A stretch of 64,000 bases of DNA from JBBDSH01 sp040905045 (lineage in GTDB: Bacteria; Pseudomonadota; Gammaproteobacteria; Eutrophobiales; Eutrophobiaceae), in assembly GCA_040905045.1 (NCBI GenBank), contig JBBDSH010000071.1:1-64000 (forward strand), read 5' to 3'. Position 1 is the stretch's first letter; each line of letters starts with the position of its first letter. Under the pieces are notes generated by a model. That model ran no database searches and was not told where the DNA came from. It was given only the letters and a program-made list of their open reading frames with translations. Below, one piece after another: positions 24,802 to 34,166 of the stretch. Position numbers and translations under genes: made by a program.

Positions 24802-25233
24802 TCAGCTGTCGTTGCGAACCACCGGCAGACCGGCACTCCGCCAACTGGTCAATCCGCCGTGGAGACAATTCATGTTTTCAAAGCCCTCCGCCTTCAGTTG
24901 CCTCGCGATTCGCGGCGAAACGGCTCCGTTCTGGCAATAAAGGACAATGGGCTTGTTGCGCGCTTTTTCCAGTTCCTTCTTTCTGTCGTTCAATTCCGGT
25001 TCGGGGATGTTGACGGCGTTGAGAATATGCCCCGACTTGAACTCCTCCTCATTGCGAATATCCACAACCAGGGCATGCTCGCGGTTTATCAACTGCGTCA
25101 GTTCCGTCGGCCCCGGCTGGCCGAGGCCGCCGGTTATACTGCCGAACAGATTCCAGAGCAGGAGTATCAGAAGGGCGAAAAACAGGCTCACCAGAAACGG
25201 GTGATTACCGGCAAATTCAATCAGGCGTTCCAT
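24802..25233 (-). CDS. Membrane-anchored rhodanese-like sulfurtransferase
   Basis: This 143-residue protein has an N-terminal membrane helix (about 14-34) and a rhodanese domain with CH2A-type motif VVDIRNEEEFKSGHI and active-site loop YCQNGAVS (Cys100). Such proteins (YibN type) sit beside secB and gpmI in many gammaproteobacteria. The physiological sulfur acceptor is not known. It is divergent from gpmI. Confidence 0.9.
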   Translation of the reverse strand: MERLIEFAGNHPFLVSLFFALLILLLWNLFGSITGGLGQPGPTELTQLINREHALVVDIRNEEEFKSGHILNAVNIPEPELNDRKKELEKARNKPIVLYCQNGAVSPRIARQLKAEGFENMNCLHGGLTSWRSAGLPVVRNDS

Positions 25234-25363
25234 GGATCGATATCAGGCTGAGTGATTCTTGTGGTTGAAGACGGGGAAATCATACGTGATATGACGCCGA
25301 TTACAAACATGGACGGCAATGCCCGGAAGATGATGGCGAGGTCGGTCCTGCTCCGTCACGGCC

Positions 25364-25392
25364 TCGGCAACCACGCTTTTTCATGGTAAAAT
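25364..25392 (+). promoter_or_regulatory. Promoter candidate for the gpmI-envC-ctpA-yibQ operon
   Basis: TCGGCA (-35), a 17-bp spacer and TAAAAT (-10), the latter preceded by TGG so that it is also an extended -10. It lies about 100 nt upstream of the gpmI ATG. The rest of the 262-nt divergent region between the rhodanese and gpmI genes shows no gene. Confidence 0.45.
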
Positions 25393-25495
25393 GATATTGG
25401 CTTAGTGATTGAATAACTTCATGGTTTTCATTTGTTTTTACTACCAAACCGGGCGGATCCCGGACAGATGGTAACCTGCGGAACAAACGGACGAC

Positions 25496-27085
25496 ATGCA
25501 ACTGACACACAGACCTTATGTACTCATTGTGCTGGACGGCTGGGGGTATTCCGAGAATACCAACTTCAATGCCATTCACAGCGCCAACAAGCCCAACTGG
25601 GACCGCCTGTGGGAGGAATACCCGCACGCGCTGATCAATGCTTCCGGTCTGGATGTGGGCCTGCCCGATGCCCAGATGGGCAACTCGGAAGTCGGGCATA
25701 TGAATATCGGTTCCGGGCGTGTCGTCGACCAGGAATTCACCCGCATTACCCGGGCCATTGAAGACGGCTCCTTCTATGAGAATGACGTGTTGTGCCACGC
25801 CTTCGAAAAGGTCGCCGCCGACGGCAAGGCCCTGCATATCCTCGGATTACTGTCCCCGGGCGGAGTACACAGCCACCAGGATCATATCTGCGCCCTGATG
25901 GAACTGGGCGCCCGCTATAACGTGGAGAATATCTATGTCCACGCCTTCCTGGACGGACGCGATACCCCGCCCAAAAGCGCCGAGGAATACCTGCACGATG
26001 TGCAGATGAAAATGACGGCCCTGGGCAAGGGTCGCTTCGCCAGCATCGTCGGCCGTTACTTCGCCATGGATCGCAACCATAACTGGGAACGCACCCGGAT
26101 TGCTTATAATCTGGTTTGCAACGGCAGTGCGGAGTTTCGTTCCGACGATCCCTTTATTGCCGTGGATATGGCCTATGAACGGGGTGAAACCGATGAATTC
26201 GTCAAGCCCACAGTCATTCTCGAGGAAGGCGAGGAGACGATTCGAGTCAACGACGGCGATGTGGTGGTCTTTGCCAATTACCGCGCGGACAGGGCGCGGC
26301 AACTGACCCGGGCTTTCATTGAAACCGATTTCAACGGTTTCGAACGCGAGCGGGTGCCCGAACTCGGTACCTTTATCAGCATGACGCAATACAAGGCTGA
26401 ATTCGATTGCCCGGCGGCATTTCCACCGGAGCGTATCGTCAACAGCTTTGGCGAATACATTTCCGGACTCGAATTACGCCAGCTGCGCATAGCCGAAACG
26501 GAAAAATACGCCCATGTCACCTTTTTCTTCAACGGCGGCGAAGAGCGGGTATTCGAAAACGAGGATCGCATCCTGGTTGCGTCGCCGGACGTGGCTACGT
26601 ACGACATGAAACCGGAGATGAGCGCTTTTGAGGTCACCGACAAACTGGTCGAGGCCATCAACAGCCGTCGTTATGACGCCATTATCTGCAATTACGCCAA
26701 TCCCGACATGGTCGGTCATACCGGTGATTTCGACGCCACTATCGAGGCAATTGAGGCTATTGACCAGTGTCTGGGCCGGATCGTGGAAGCCACCCGCAAG
26801 GCAGGCGGCGAGGTTCTCATTACCGCTGATCACGGCAATGCCGAGCAGATGAAATCCTTCATCACGGAAAAAGTTCGTGCCCAGGCACATACGGCCCATA
26901 CCAGCAATCTGGTACCCTTCCTCTATATCGGCCGGCCGGCCGAAGCACTGCCCGGCACCGGCGCATTATGTGATATCGCTCCGACGCTGCTTTATCTGAT
27001 GGGCCTGGAGCAGCCGGCGGAAATGACCGGCCGCCCCCTGTTCCGTGTTGCCGATTATGCCACGCGGGCTGTTGTCGGGGATTAA
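25496..27085 (+). CDS. gpmI: 2,3-bisphosphoglycerate-independent phosphoglycerate mutase
   Basis: This 529-residue manganese enzyme interconverts 3- and 2-phosphoglycerate. Alkaline-phosphatase-fold metal sites are visible: VLDGWGYSE at the start, the phosphoserine loop MGNSEVGHMNIG (Ser64), HAFLDGRDTPPKSA, VVFANYRADRARQL, and ITADHGNAE near the end. It is the first gene of a plus-strand operon, overlapping envC by 29 nt. Confidence 0.97.
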   Translation: MQLTHRPYVLIVLDGWGYSENTNFNAIHSANKPNWDRLWEEYPHALINASGLDVGLPDAQMGNSEVGHMNIGSGRVVDQEFTRITRAIEDGSFYENDVLCHAFEKVAADGKALHILGLLSPGGVHSHQDHICALMELGARYNVENIYVHAFLDGRDTPPKSAEEYLHDVQMKMTALGKGRFASIVGRYFAMDRNHNWERTRIAYNLVCNGSAEFRSDDPFIAVDMAYERGETDEFVKPTVILEEGEETIRVNDGDVVVFANYRADRARQLTRAFIETDFNGFERERVPELGTFISMTQYKAEFDCPAAFPPERIVNSFGEYISGLELRQLRIAETEKYAHVTFFFNGGEERVFENEDRILVASPDVATYDMKPEMSAFEVTDKLVEAINSRRYDAIICNYANPDMVGHTGDFDATIEAIEAIDQCLGRIVEATRKAGGEVLITADHGNAEQMKSFITEKVRAQAHTAHTSNLVPFLYIGRPAEALPGTGALCDIAPTLLYLMGLEQPAEMTGRPLFRVADYATRAVVGD

Positions 27086-28253
27086 CATCCCTGCACTCCT
27101 TTCGGCCTTTGCTGCCGGCCTTGTTCCATGTCTGTTGTTGATCCCAGCTGCCGCCGTCATTGCCCGGGAGGATTCCGTCCGGCTGGAAAACAGGGAAGTC
27201 GAGCTGGAAAATATTCGATCGCGCATCCGTGACGTCCGCTCCCGCATCGACGCGGCGGAAACAGACAGTGATGCATTACTGAAGGAGATTCAGGAGACGG
27301 AACAGGCCGCAGCCGAGGTTAGCGCGCGGTTACGCGATATCGAAAAGGAAATCGCCGCAAAAACGGCCCGGCTCGAACGGCTGGAACAGGACAAGGTTCG
27401 CTGGGAAACGAGGCTGGAGTCACAGCGCAGTAATCTGGCCAGACAGATACGCATCGCCTATCAGACCGGCCATCACGATTTTCTGAAATTGCTCCTTAAT
27501 CAGGAAGACCCCGCCCTGGTCGGCAGGATGGTCACCTACCATGAATACCACAACCGCGCCCGGGCGCGAAAAATCGCGGCCGTGAAGGAATCACTGCGCA
27601 ATATCAGCAATCTGCAGGCCTCCATCAGGGAAGAAACAGAGGATTTACAGAGTCTGCAATCCGACCAGACGGCCAGGCTCGAAGAACACCGCCGGTACCG
27701 CAACTCCAGGCAAAAGGCCATTGATGATTTGCAGGCCTTTATCGACAAACAGGATGCACAACTCCAGCATCTGGAAAACAACGAGAAGGAACTCGCTTCA
27801 CTCCTGGACCGGGTCAAATCCGACCAGCTTGCGATTCAGGCCTACGAAGAACTGCCGCCGTTCCAGTCATTCAGGGGAAAGCTGGCCTGGCCGGTCAACG
27901 GCCGCTTCCTCCATCGTTTCGGCGAAGCGCGCAAGGGCGGAAAGCTGCGGGCCCATGGCGTGCGCATTGCCGCTGAGAGCGGTGCGGAGGTACGGGCCGT
28001 CAGTGCCGGCAAGGTGGTATTTGCCGACTGGTTCCGCAACATGGGACTGCTGATGATCATCGATCACGGCGATGGTTTCATGAGCCTCTATGGCAACAAC
28101 GAAAGACTGTTGAAAAAGCCGGGGGATATGGTCGCCACCGGTGACACTGTCGCCAGGGCCGGCGATACCGGCGGGCAAAACCAGCCCGGCGTGTATTTCG
28201 AAATACGGCGCCAGGGAAACCCGTTAAATCCATCCCTGTGGTGCCGGCGCTGA
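27057..28253 (+). CDS. envC: EnvC-like murein hydrolase activator (degenerate M23/LytM domain)
   Basis: This protein of about 398 residues has a signal-anchor segment, a long coiled coil (roughly residues 35-260) and a C-terminal LytM domain. Several zinc ligands of active M23 peptidases are replaced: the usual HxGxD reads AHGVRIA, YxH reads LYGNN, and the final HxH reads VYFEI. E. coli EnvC is inactive in the same way and works by activating amidases AmiA/AmiB at the septum. The chosen ATG overlaps gpmI; a GTG at 27045 is also possible. Confidence 0.9.
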   Translation: MPRGLLSGINIPALLSAFAAGLVPCLLLIPAAAVIAREDSVRLENREVELENIRSRIRDVRSRIDAAETDSDALLKEIQETEQAAAEVSARLRDIEKEIAAKTARLERLEQDKVRWETRLESQRSNLARQIRIAYQTGHHDFLKLLLNQEDPALVGRMVTYHEYHNRARARKIAAVKESLRNISNLQASIREETEDLQSLQSDQTARLEEHRRYRNSRQKAIDDLQAFIDKQDAQLQHLENNEKELASLLDRVKSDQLAIQAYEELPPFQSFRGKLAWPVNGRFLHRFGEARKGGKLRAHGVRIAAESGAEVRAVSAGKVVFADWFRNMGLLMIIDHGDGFMSLYGNNERLLKKPGDMVATGDTVARAGDTGGQNQPGVYFEIRRQGNPLNPSLWCRR

Positions 28254-28328
28254 TTCACGAATTTTGGAAGTCCCAATAATACGTTTTGATAACAGGCTTT
28301 ACCGGGCCCGGTCCAGTCAATGTAGTGC

Positions 28329-28358
28329 TTGTCACTTGTACCGGAACCCCTGTATCCT
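28329..28358 (+). promoter_or_regulatory. Possible promoter upstream of ctpA
   Basis: TTGTCA, an 18-bp spacer and TATCCT lie about 80 nt before the ctpA start in the 184-nt envC-ctpA spacer. The match is moderate. ctpA could also be read from the gpmI promoter. Confidence 0.3.
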
Positions 28359-28437
28359 TGTATTAATCAATTGTGATTGAATCATCCTGAATCGATCCAC
28401 TCGTACGAACACAGCCAGAATCATACAGACAGTCAAC

Positions 28438-29796
28438 ATGCAGACGGCGCGACGATTCTTCCCCTACCCGATTTTGTTTTTTGCACTTGCCCTGCCCGCC
28501 GCGCTGCCCGCCCAGGAAAAAGCGGACGACAATCCGCCCTCGGCCGTTGACGGCCAGGCACTGCCCCTGGATGAACTCAGAACCTTCACCGAAGTATTTA
28601 CCAAGATCAAGAATGATTATGTCGAAAGCATCGATGACAGGGAGCTGATCGAAAACGCCATTCGCGGCATGCTTGAAGGACTGGATCCCCATTCCGCCTA
28701 TCTTGATGAAGCCGCCTACGAGGAACTGCAGGAAGGCACTTCCGGCGAATTCGGCGGGCTGGGTATCGAAGTGGGCATGGAAGACGGTTTCATCAAGGTT
28801 ATCGCCCCAATCGACGATACCCCCGCACAGCGTGCCGGCATACGGAGCGGCGATCTGATCATCCGTTTGAACGACACGCCGGTCAAGGGCATGTCATTGA
28901 GCGAGGCGGTACAGGAGATGCGCGGCAAGCCGGGAACCACCATCACGCTGACCATTCTCCGTGAAGGTGTGGAAAAACCCCTGACCATCGCCATCACCCG
29001 CGACATCATCAAGGTCCAGAGCGTCCGCAAAAGAACACTGGAACCCGGCGTCGGTTACCTGCGGGTTTCACATTTTCAGATGCATACCGCCGAGGACCTG
29101 CAAACCGCCCTGACGGAGCTGATCGAGGATAACGGCGGCGCCCTCAAGGGTCTGATCCTGGACCTGCGCAATAATCCCGGCGGCATACTCAGTGCCGCCA
29201 TTTCGGTATCCGACCTCTTCCTCAATGAAGGCCTCATTGTCTATACCGAAGGACGCGTCAAGGATGCCAAGCTCCGCTTCTCGGCCAAACCGGTGGATGT
29301 CCTCGAAAATGCGCCCATGATTGTCCTGGTCAATTCCGGTTCCGCCTCCGCCTCGGAAATCGTCGCAGGCGCACTGCAGGATCACCGGCGCGCCATCATC
29401 ATGGGCGAGAAGACCTTCGGTAAAGGGTCCGTGCAGACCATTCTTCCCATGAATAACGATGCCGCCCTGAAGCTGACTACGGCCCGCTATTACACTCCAT
29501 CCGGGCGTTCCATTCAGGCCGAAGGCATTACACCGGATATACAGCTCAGCAGGGTCAGTGTTCAGACCGTCGAGGAAACAAACGCTTCCATAAAAGAAGC
29601 CAACCTCAGCGGCCACCTGACAAACTCGGACACAGAAAAACAAGAAGCTCAGGATAATGAGACCGAAGATGACCAAAAATCGGAAAATAATATCTCCCCG
29701 TTGGTAAAGACTGATTATGCGCTTTATGAAGCCCTGAATGTCCTGAAGGGCCTGATTATCAGCCGATCTGACCACGGGGAGGATATGGATCAATGA
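28438..29796 (+). CDS. ctpA: Carboxy-terminal processing protease (S41 family)
   Basis: This 452-residue exported protease has a signal peptide (to about residue 25), an N-terminal helical region, a PDZ domain (about 90-180, GGLGIEVGMEDGFIKVIAP and AGIRSGDLIIRLN) and the S41 catalytic domain with the Ser-Lys dyad in NSGSASASEIVAGAL (Ser ~305) and GEKTFGKGSVQ (Lys ~330). A Glu/Asp/Asn-rich C-terminal insert (about 385-420) is unusual in composition. Neighbours envC and yibQ suggest a role in envelope or murein turnover. Confidence 0.95.
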   Translation: MQTARRFFPYPILFFALALPAALPAQEKADDNPPSAVDGQALPLDELRTFTEVFTKIKNDYVESIDDRELIENAIRGMLEGLDPHSAYLDEAAYEELQEGTSGEFGGLGIEVGMEDGFIKVIAPIDDTPAQRAGIRSGDLIIRLNDTPVKGMSLSEAVQEMRGKPGTTITLTILREGVEKPLTIAITRDIIKVQSVRKRTLEPGVGYLRVSHFQMHTAEDLQTALTELIEDNGGALKGLILDLRNNPGGILSAAISVSDLFLNEGLIVYTEGRVKDAKLRFSAKPVDVLENAPMIVLVNSGSASASEIVAGALQDHRRAIIMGEKTFGKGSVQTILPMNNDAALKLTTARYYTPSGRSIQAEGITPDIQLSRVSVQTVEETNASIKEANLSGHLTNSDTEKQEAQDNETEDDQKSENNISPLVKTDYALYEALNVLKGLIISRSDHGEDMDQ

Positions 29797-30602
29797 CCGA
29801 AAGACGATACTGTTATTACTTTCTCATTCCAGCCTTTTTCATACTAACGCTTTTCCTCTCTCCGGCAACGGCCGGTGAACCATCCGAGGCGGCCGGCCCC
29901 GGCATCAGCATAATCATCGACGATATCGGCTACCGCTGGATCGACGATCGCAAGGCGCTGGAGCTGCCGGGGCCGCTGGCCTACGCCATCATGCCGCACT
30001 CACCCCATGCCGGACTGATGTCCCGCCTGGCCAGTGAAGACAACAAGGACGTCATTCTGCATCTGCCCATGGAGGCCCTGGATAAACAAAAGAACCGTTA
30101 CCTGGGCCCCGGCGCGCTGATGCTGGATATGGATCGCAGTCAGTTCATCAAAACACTCTATGAAAACCTGCATTCTGTTCCGAATATCATCGGTGTCAAC
30201 AACCACATGGGTAGCCTGCTGACCCGTCATGCCGGCCATATGGGATGGTTGATGCAACATCTGCGCGCGCAAGGCATGTTCTATATCGACAGTGTCACCA
30301 TCCATAAGAGCGTTACCCGGTCCGTCGCCAGGAAAAACCGGGTTCCCTACCAGCAACGCGATGTCTTTCTGGACCACCGGCGCGAGGAAAAACACATTCA
30401 TGCCCAGTTCGACAAATTGTTGCGTATTTCCAGGGAACAAGGCCATGCCATCGCCATAGGCCACCCTCACCCGGAAACCATCGCGGTTCTGGCGGAACGC
30501 CTCGCACAACTGGAACAGGAAGGCGTGGCGCTTGTCAGTCTGAGATCAATCATCCCGGAACCGGATATGGAACCGTCGCTCCTGCTGACCCGTCATCCGT
30601 GA
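29793..30602 (+). CDS. yibQ: Divergent polysaccharide deacetylase family protein (YibQ-like)
   Basis: This 269-residue exported protein (signal peptide to about residue 27) has the polysaccharide-deacetylase-2 fold: ISIIIDDIGYRW near the start, PHSPHAG, VILHLPMEA and GVNNHMGS. It overlaps ctpA by 4 nt and ends the operon. E. coli yibQ lies downstream of envC in the same way. Its substrate is not established. Confidence 0.88.
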   Translation: MTERRYCYYFLIPAFFILTLFLSPATAGEPSEAAGPGISIIIDDIGYRWIDDRKALELPGPLAYAIMPHSPHAGLMSRLASEDNKDVILHLPMEALDKQKNRYLGPGALMLDMDRSQFIKTLYENLHSVPNIIGVNNHMGSLLTRHAGHMGWLMQHLRAQGMFYIDSVTIHKSVTRSVARKNRVPYQQRDVFLDHRREEKHIHAQFDKLLRISREQGHAIAIGHPHPETIAVLAERLAQLEQEGVALVSLRSIIPEPDMEPSLLLTRHP

Positions 30603-30621
30603 AAGCCACAAGCTACAAGCC

Positions 30622-30704
30622 TGTAGCCCTGATGAAGCGGAGCGTAATCCGGGGAAAGCTGGACACGTACCTCTTTCCCGGATTCCGGCCTCCATCCGGG
30701 CTAC
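30622..30704. repeat. Imperfect inverted repeat 'GTAGCCCGGATGAAGC..ATCCGGG' between convergent yibQ and ubiB
   Basis: The left half (GTAGCCCTGATGAAGCGGAG...AATCCGGGGAAAG) and right half (CTTTCCCGGATTCC...ATCCGGGCTAC) form an imperfect hairpin. This resembles a foldback widespread in gammaproteobacterial intergenic DNA. The position between convergent genes suits bidirectional termination. It is flanked by CTACAAGC and CACGAGCC octad-like units. Confidence 0.6.
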
Positions 30705-30738
30705 AAGTACTAGCTACGAGCCACGAGCCACGCCTTGT

Positions 30739-32400
30739 CTAATCGCGCAGGGAAAGTAAGAAAAAGACAATTGAAATGATTCCCAAAGCCCAGGAAACGA
30801 CCGGCAGTCCGGCCAATGTCGTTAAAACCGGTTCATTGATTGTGAGAAAGCAAACGACCAGGAATCCGGTCCCAATCACGGCATAACGGTTGCGGCGGCT
30901 GTTCCGGTTCACATCCTCCCGCAACGCCTCGATCTCGCGTGAGTCCGACTCCACCTGCAGCCGGCCTTCACGCGCCCTGTCCACCAGGTCAATGACTTTT
31001 CCGGGCAGTTCCGGCAGACGATCCAGCCAGTGCGGCACATGCTCCCTGGTGCCCTTGACAAGACCGCGTAATCCGACCCGCTCGCTCATCCAGCGATCCA
31101 GTAACGGTCTTGCCGACTGCCAGATATTCAGATCCGGATCCAGCTGCCGACCGAGACCCTCGACATTGACCAGCGTTTTCTGAAGCAGAATAAGTTGCGG
31201 GAGAATCTCCATATTGAACTGTTTTGCCGTCTGCAACAGCCTGAGCAGCAACAGCCCGAATGAAATCTCCTTCAGGGGCCGGTCAAACAACGGCTCGCAA
31301 ACACTGCGAATGGCGGATTCAAACTCGTCGATACGGGTTTCCGCCGGCACCCAGCCTGATTCCACATGCAATTCCGCGACCCGCCGGTAGTCCTTCTTCA
31401 GGAACGCGAGAAAATTCTCGGCCAGATAGCGCTGATCGTATTCACTGAGTGAACTCATAATGCCGAAATCCACCAGCATCAGCCGGGGATGGCGGCCTTC
31501 TTCCGGCTTGATGAAAATGTTGCCGGGATGCATGTCGGCATGAAAGAAACTGTCGCGAAAAACCTGTGTAAAAAACACTTCGACACCGGTCTTTGCCACC
31601 CATCCCAGGTCGATTCCGGCGCGCCTGAGTCCGTCGATATCCCCTATGGCAATACCGGTAATCCGCTCCATGACCATGACATTGCGCCGGGTCAGGTCCC
31701 ATTCCACACGGGGCACATAGACGATGTCCGAGTCGATAAAATTACGCCGCAGCTGCGAGGCATTGGCCGCCTCCCGCATCATGTCCAGTTCATTGATTAT
31801 GGTTTTATGGAACTCGGCAACGACATTGGTGGGCTTCAGTTTGCGGGCATCGGCGGAATATTTTTCCGCCATCTCCGCCAGAATATATATCATGCCCAGA
31901 TCCTGGCGGATGTTTTTTTCAATGCCCGGGCGGACGACCTTGATGATCATCTCGCGGCCGTCCTTCAGTCTTCCGGTATGCACCTGGGCAATGGAGGCCG
32001 AGGCCAGGGGAATTTCATTGAAGTCCTGAAATATCTCTTCAACAGACTGTTCAAACGCGGCCTCGATAATTTGTCTGGCCCTGTTGCCGGGAAACGGCGG
32101 CACGGCATCCTGCAGGCGGGCGAATTCCCGGGCGATGTCCTCGGGCAACATATCCCGGCGCGTTGAGAGCAACTGCCCGAACTTGACATAAATCGGACCC
32201 AGCTCCTCCAGGGCCATGCGCAGGCGGACCGCCCTGGGCTCACGGACCTTCCGGAACCAGTTCCACGGCAGGAGATACATCAGGAAGCGTACGGGACGGA
32301 ACAGATGCATGGTCAGGATCAATTCATCCAGGCCATGCCGTATCAGGACACGCTGGATATACAGCAATCTCAGAACCTGTGCGGGACCGAGGATTCTCAT
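30739..32400 (-). CDS. ubiB: UbiB, ABC1-family kinase-like ubiquinone biosynthesis protein
   Basis: This 553-residue protein has the ABC1/ADCK signatures: the KxGQ motif (YVKFGQLLSTRRDMLP near 72-87), an A-rich loop (LASASIAQVH), and HADMHPGN plus VDFG as catalytic and metal loops. Two C-terminal membrane helices anchor it. It supports the membrane hydroxylation steps of ubiquinone synthesis. It overlaps ubiJ by 4 nt. Confidence 0.96.
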   Translation of the reverse strand: MRILGPAQVLRLLYIQRVLIRHGLDELILTMHLFRPVRFLMYLLPWNWFRKVREPRAVRLRMALEELGPIYVKFGQLLSTRRDMLPEDIAREFARLQDAVPPFPGNRARQIIEAAFEQSVEEIFQDFNEIPLASASIAQVHTGRLKDGREMIIKVVRPGIEKNIRQDLGMIYILAEMAEKYSADARKLKPTNVVAEFHKTIINELDMMREAANASQLRRNFIDSDIVYVPRVEWDLTRRNVMVMERITGIAIGDIDGLRRAGIDLGWVAKTGVEVFFTQVFRDSFFHADMHPGNIFIKPEEGRHPRLMLVDFGIMSSLSEYDQRYLAENFLAFLKKDYRRVAELHVESGWVPAETRIDEFESAIRSVCEPLFDRPLKEISFGLLLLRLLQTAKQFNMEILPQLILLQKTLVNVEGLGRQLDPDLNIWQSARPLLDRWMSERVGLRGLVKGTREHVPHWLDRLPELPGKVIDLVDRAREGRLQVESDSREIEALREDVNRNSRRNRYAVIGTGFLVVCFLTINEPVLTTLAGLPVVSWALGIISIVFFLLSLRD

Positions 32401-33002
32401 GAGGATTTAGCGGGGAAGCCCAGGCGATCAATACGAACCCTGAGCCTTTCCACATCGTCACGCAGGGTGTCCACGGCGGCATTGAATTCATCCAGCTCGG
32501 CGCGATCAGGCAGAACTTCCGTTTCATAACGCAGATACTCACTGATATCGGCGTTCACTGTCCGGCGGGCCTGCACAACAAAACGCGCCGATTGCTGCGC
32601 CAGGTTGGCGAGTTTCCGTGCCGGAGTATCGCCCAGCCACCCGGACAGGTACTCTTCCCAGTCCGGCTCCAGGCGCCGAATCAATGCCTGTAATTCCTGG
32701 GCCAGGCCGACATCACCGGCGATCTCTATCGTGCCCGCCGCGGAACCGCCGTCGGACGTCCTGCGCAGAAAGGCCATGAATTCCGACGGCGTGCCGCGCA
32801 CGGTCACATCCGGTTCGAGTGTTGCAACATCGGATACGGCGACGCCGTCATCGACGATGGTGATATAAAATTGATAACGGGTTCCCGTAACCGCCACGGC
32901 GAGTGTACGGCCGCTGTATTTTTGCAGCGCAGAGGCGGTTTCCGTATCCATGGCAAGAATACGGTTGATCAAAACACTGCTTTTTTGAATTACGGATTCC
33001 AT
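32397..33002 (-). CDS. ubiJ: UbiJ, SCP2-domain ubiquinone biosynthesis accessory factor
   Basis: This 201-residue protein has an SCP2 lipid-binding domain (about 25-115, with VTVRGTPSEFMAFL and GTIEIAGDVGLAQELQALI) and a C-terminal coiled coil (about 165-195). UbiJ scaffolds the cytosolic Ubi hydroxylase complex. It sits between ubiE and ubiB, as in E. coli. Confidence 0.93.
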   Translation of the reverse strand: MESVIQKSSVLINRILAMDTETASALQKYSGRTLAVAVTGTRYQFYITIVDDGVAVSDVATLEPDVTVRGTPSEFMAFLRRTSDGGSAAGTIEIAGDVGLAQELQALIRRLEPDWEEYLSGWLGDTPARKLANLAQQSARFVVQARRTVNADISEYLRYETEVLPDRAELDEFNAAVDTLRDDVERLRVRIDRLGFPAKSS

Positions 33003-33018
33003 ATGTGTTTACACACGA

Positions 33019-33765
33019 TCACAGCCTGTAACCGGTGTGCAGTGCGACGATACCCCCGGAAAGATTATAGTAAGTAACACGGGAGAAGCCGGCCTCTTCC
33101 ATCATGGATTTCATGGTTTCCTGATTCGGATGCATGCGTATCGATTCCACCAGATAACGGTAGCTGTCCTCGTCACCGGCCAGTTTACGGCCCAGCAAGG
33201 GAATAAGCCTGAAAGAATAGGCGTTATAAACATTCCTCAGGACAGGCAGGGCGACCTGTGAAAACTCGAGTATCAAAAGCCTTCCACCAAAACGAAGACA
33301 ATCAAACATGGATCGCAATGCGCGTTCCTTGTCGGTGACGTTGCGCAGCCCGAAAGCGATACTGATGCAGTCAAAGCTGTTGTTTGCGAACGGCAGCGCT
33401 TCGGCGTCGGCCTGGACAAATACAACATCGCTCATGCCCCGATCCAGCAGCCGGTCACGACCGGCATTGAGCATGTCGGCGTTTATATCTGTCACCACGA
33501 TGCTTCCCTTCCCTTCCAGTTGCGGATGAAACAGTGCCGCCATATCACCGGTACCGCCGGCCACATCCAGTACCCGCGCACCCGGTTTCAGTGCGGCCGT
33601 ATGCGCCGCGTAACGTTTCCAGAGCCGGTGCACGCCCAGTGACATGACATCGTTCATGAAGTCATAACGCGAGGCGACGGAACTGAATACATGGGACACG
33701 CGACGGCTTTTTTCTTCCGGCGATACCGTTTCAAAACCGAAATCGGTTTTATCCTGTCCCGGCAT
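33019..33765 (-). CDS. ubiE: Ubiquinone/menaquinone biosynthesis C-methyltransferase
   Basis: This 248-residue SAM-dependent methyltransferase has the UbiE signatures YDFMNDVMSLGVHRLWKR (about 34-51), the SAM loop VLDVAGGTGDMA (about 65-76), and the NVTDKERALRSMFDCLRFGGRL region, which together match the family from end to end. It is 16 nt upstream of ubiJ and overlaps DUF971 by 1 nt. Confidence 0.97.
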   Translation of the reverse strand: MPGQDKTDFGFETVSPEEKSRRVSHVFSSVASRYDFMNDVMSLGVHRLWKRYAAHTAALKPGARVLDVAGGTGDMAALFHPQLEGKGSIVVTDINADMLNAGRDRLLDRGMSDVVFVQADAEALPFANNSFDCISIAFGLRNVTDKERALRSMFDCLRFGGRLLILEFSQVALPVLRNVYNAYSFRLIPLLGRKLAGDEDSYRYLVESIRMHPNQETMKSMMEEAGFSRVTYYNLSGGIVALHTGYRL

Positions 33766-34121
33766 CAGGATTGCCTTTGATGGCCGGCTTTTTGCAACGC
33801 GTTCAGATAATCCCGCCAGTAGTTTTCCCGGTTGCTGCCGAGTTCATACAGGTAATCCCAGCTGTAAAGCCCGGTATTGTGTCCATCGTCGAAATGCAGC
33901 TTGACAGCATAATTTCCCACCGGCTCGATATCCCTGATATTGACGTTTTCCTTACCGGTCTGCAGCACCTCCTGTCCGGGACCGTGGCCCTTGACGTCCG
34001 CGGATGGTGAATAAACCCGCAGGTACTCGCACGGCAGATCGAAGACCGCACCGTCATCGAACTCGATATGCAGAACCCGGGAACGGGTCTTGAGATTGAT
34101 TGTCGTCGGATGCGGTTTCAC
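33765..34121 (-). CDS. DUF971 family protein (GBBH-like N-terminal domain)
   Basis: This 118-residue protein has the DUF971 core: SRVLHIEFDDGAVFDLPCEYLRVYSPSA and NYAVKLHFDDGHNTGLYSWDYLYELG. The fold matches the N-terminal domain of gamma-butyrobetaine hydroxylase; its function in bacteria is unknown. Genes of this family often lie between hslU and ubiE, as here. The start is a GTG with no good ribosome-binding site, directly beside an octad repeat array, so the true N-terminus is uncertain by a few residues. Confidence 0.88.
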   Translation of the reverse strand: MKPHPTTINLKTRSRVLHIEFDDGAVFDLPCEYLRVYSPSADVKGHGPGQEVLQTGKENVNIRDIEPVGNYAVKLHFDDGHNTGLYSWDYLYELGSNRENYWRDYLNALQKAGHQRQS

Positions 34122-34124
34122 TTT

Positions 34125-34160
34125 CTCGTGGCTCGTGGCTGGTGGCTGGTGGCTCGTACT
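34125..34160. repeat. Octad repeat array (GTGGCTCG / GTGGCTGG)
   Basis: Four to five copies of an 8-nt unit related to GTGGCTCG occupy most of the 45 nt between hslU and the DUF971 gene. The same unit builds the longer array at 43840-43903. Confidence 0.8.
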
Positions 34161-34166
34161 TGTGAC

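Noticed and set aside
27057..28253. envC as an active metallopeptidase
   Set aside because: Several zinc ligands of the M23 domain are substituted, as in the non-catalytic EnvC activators.
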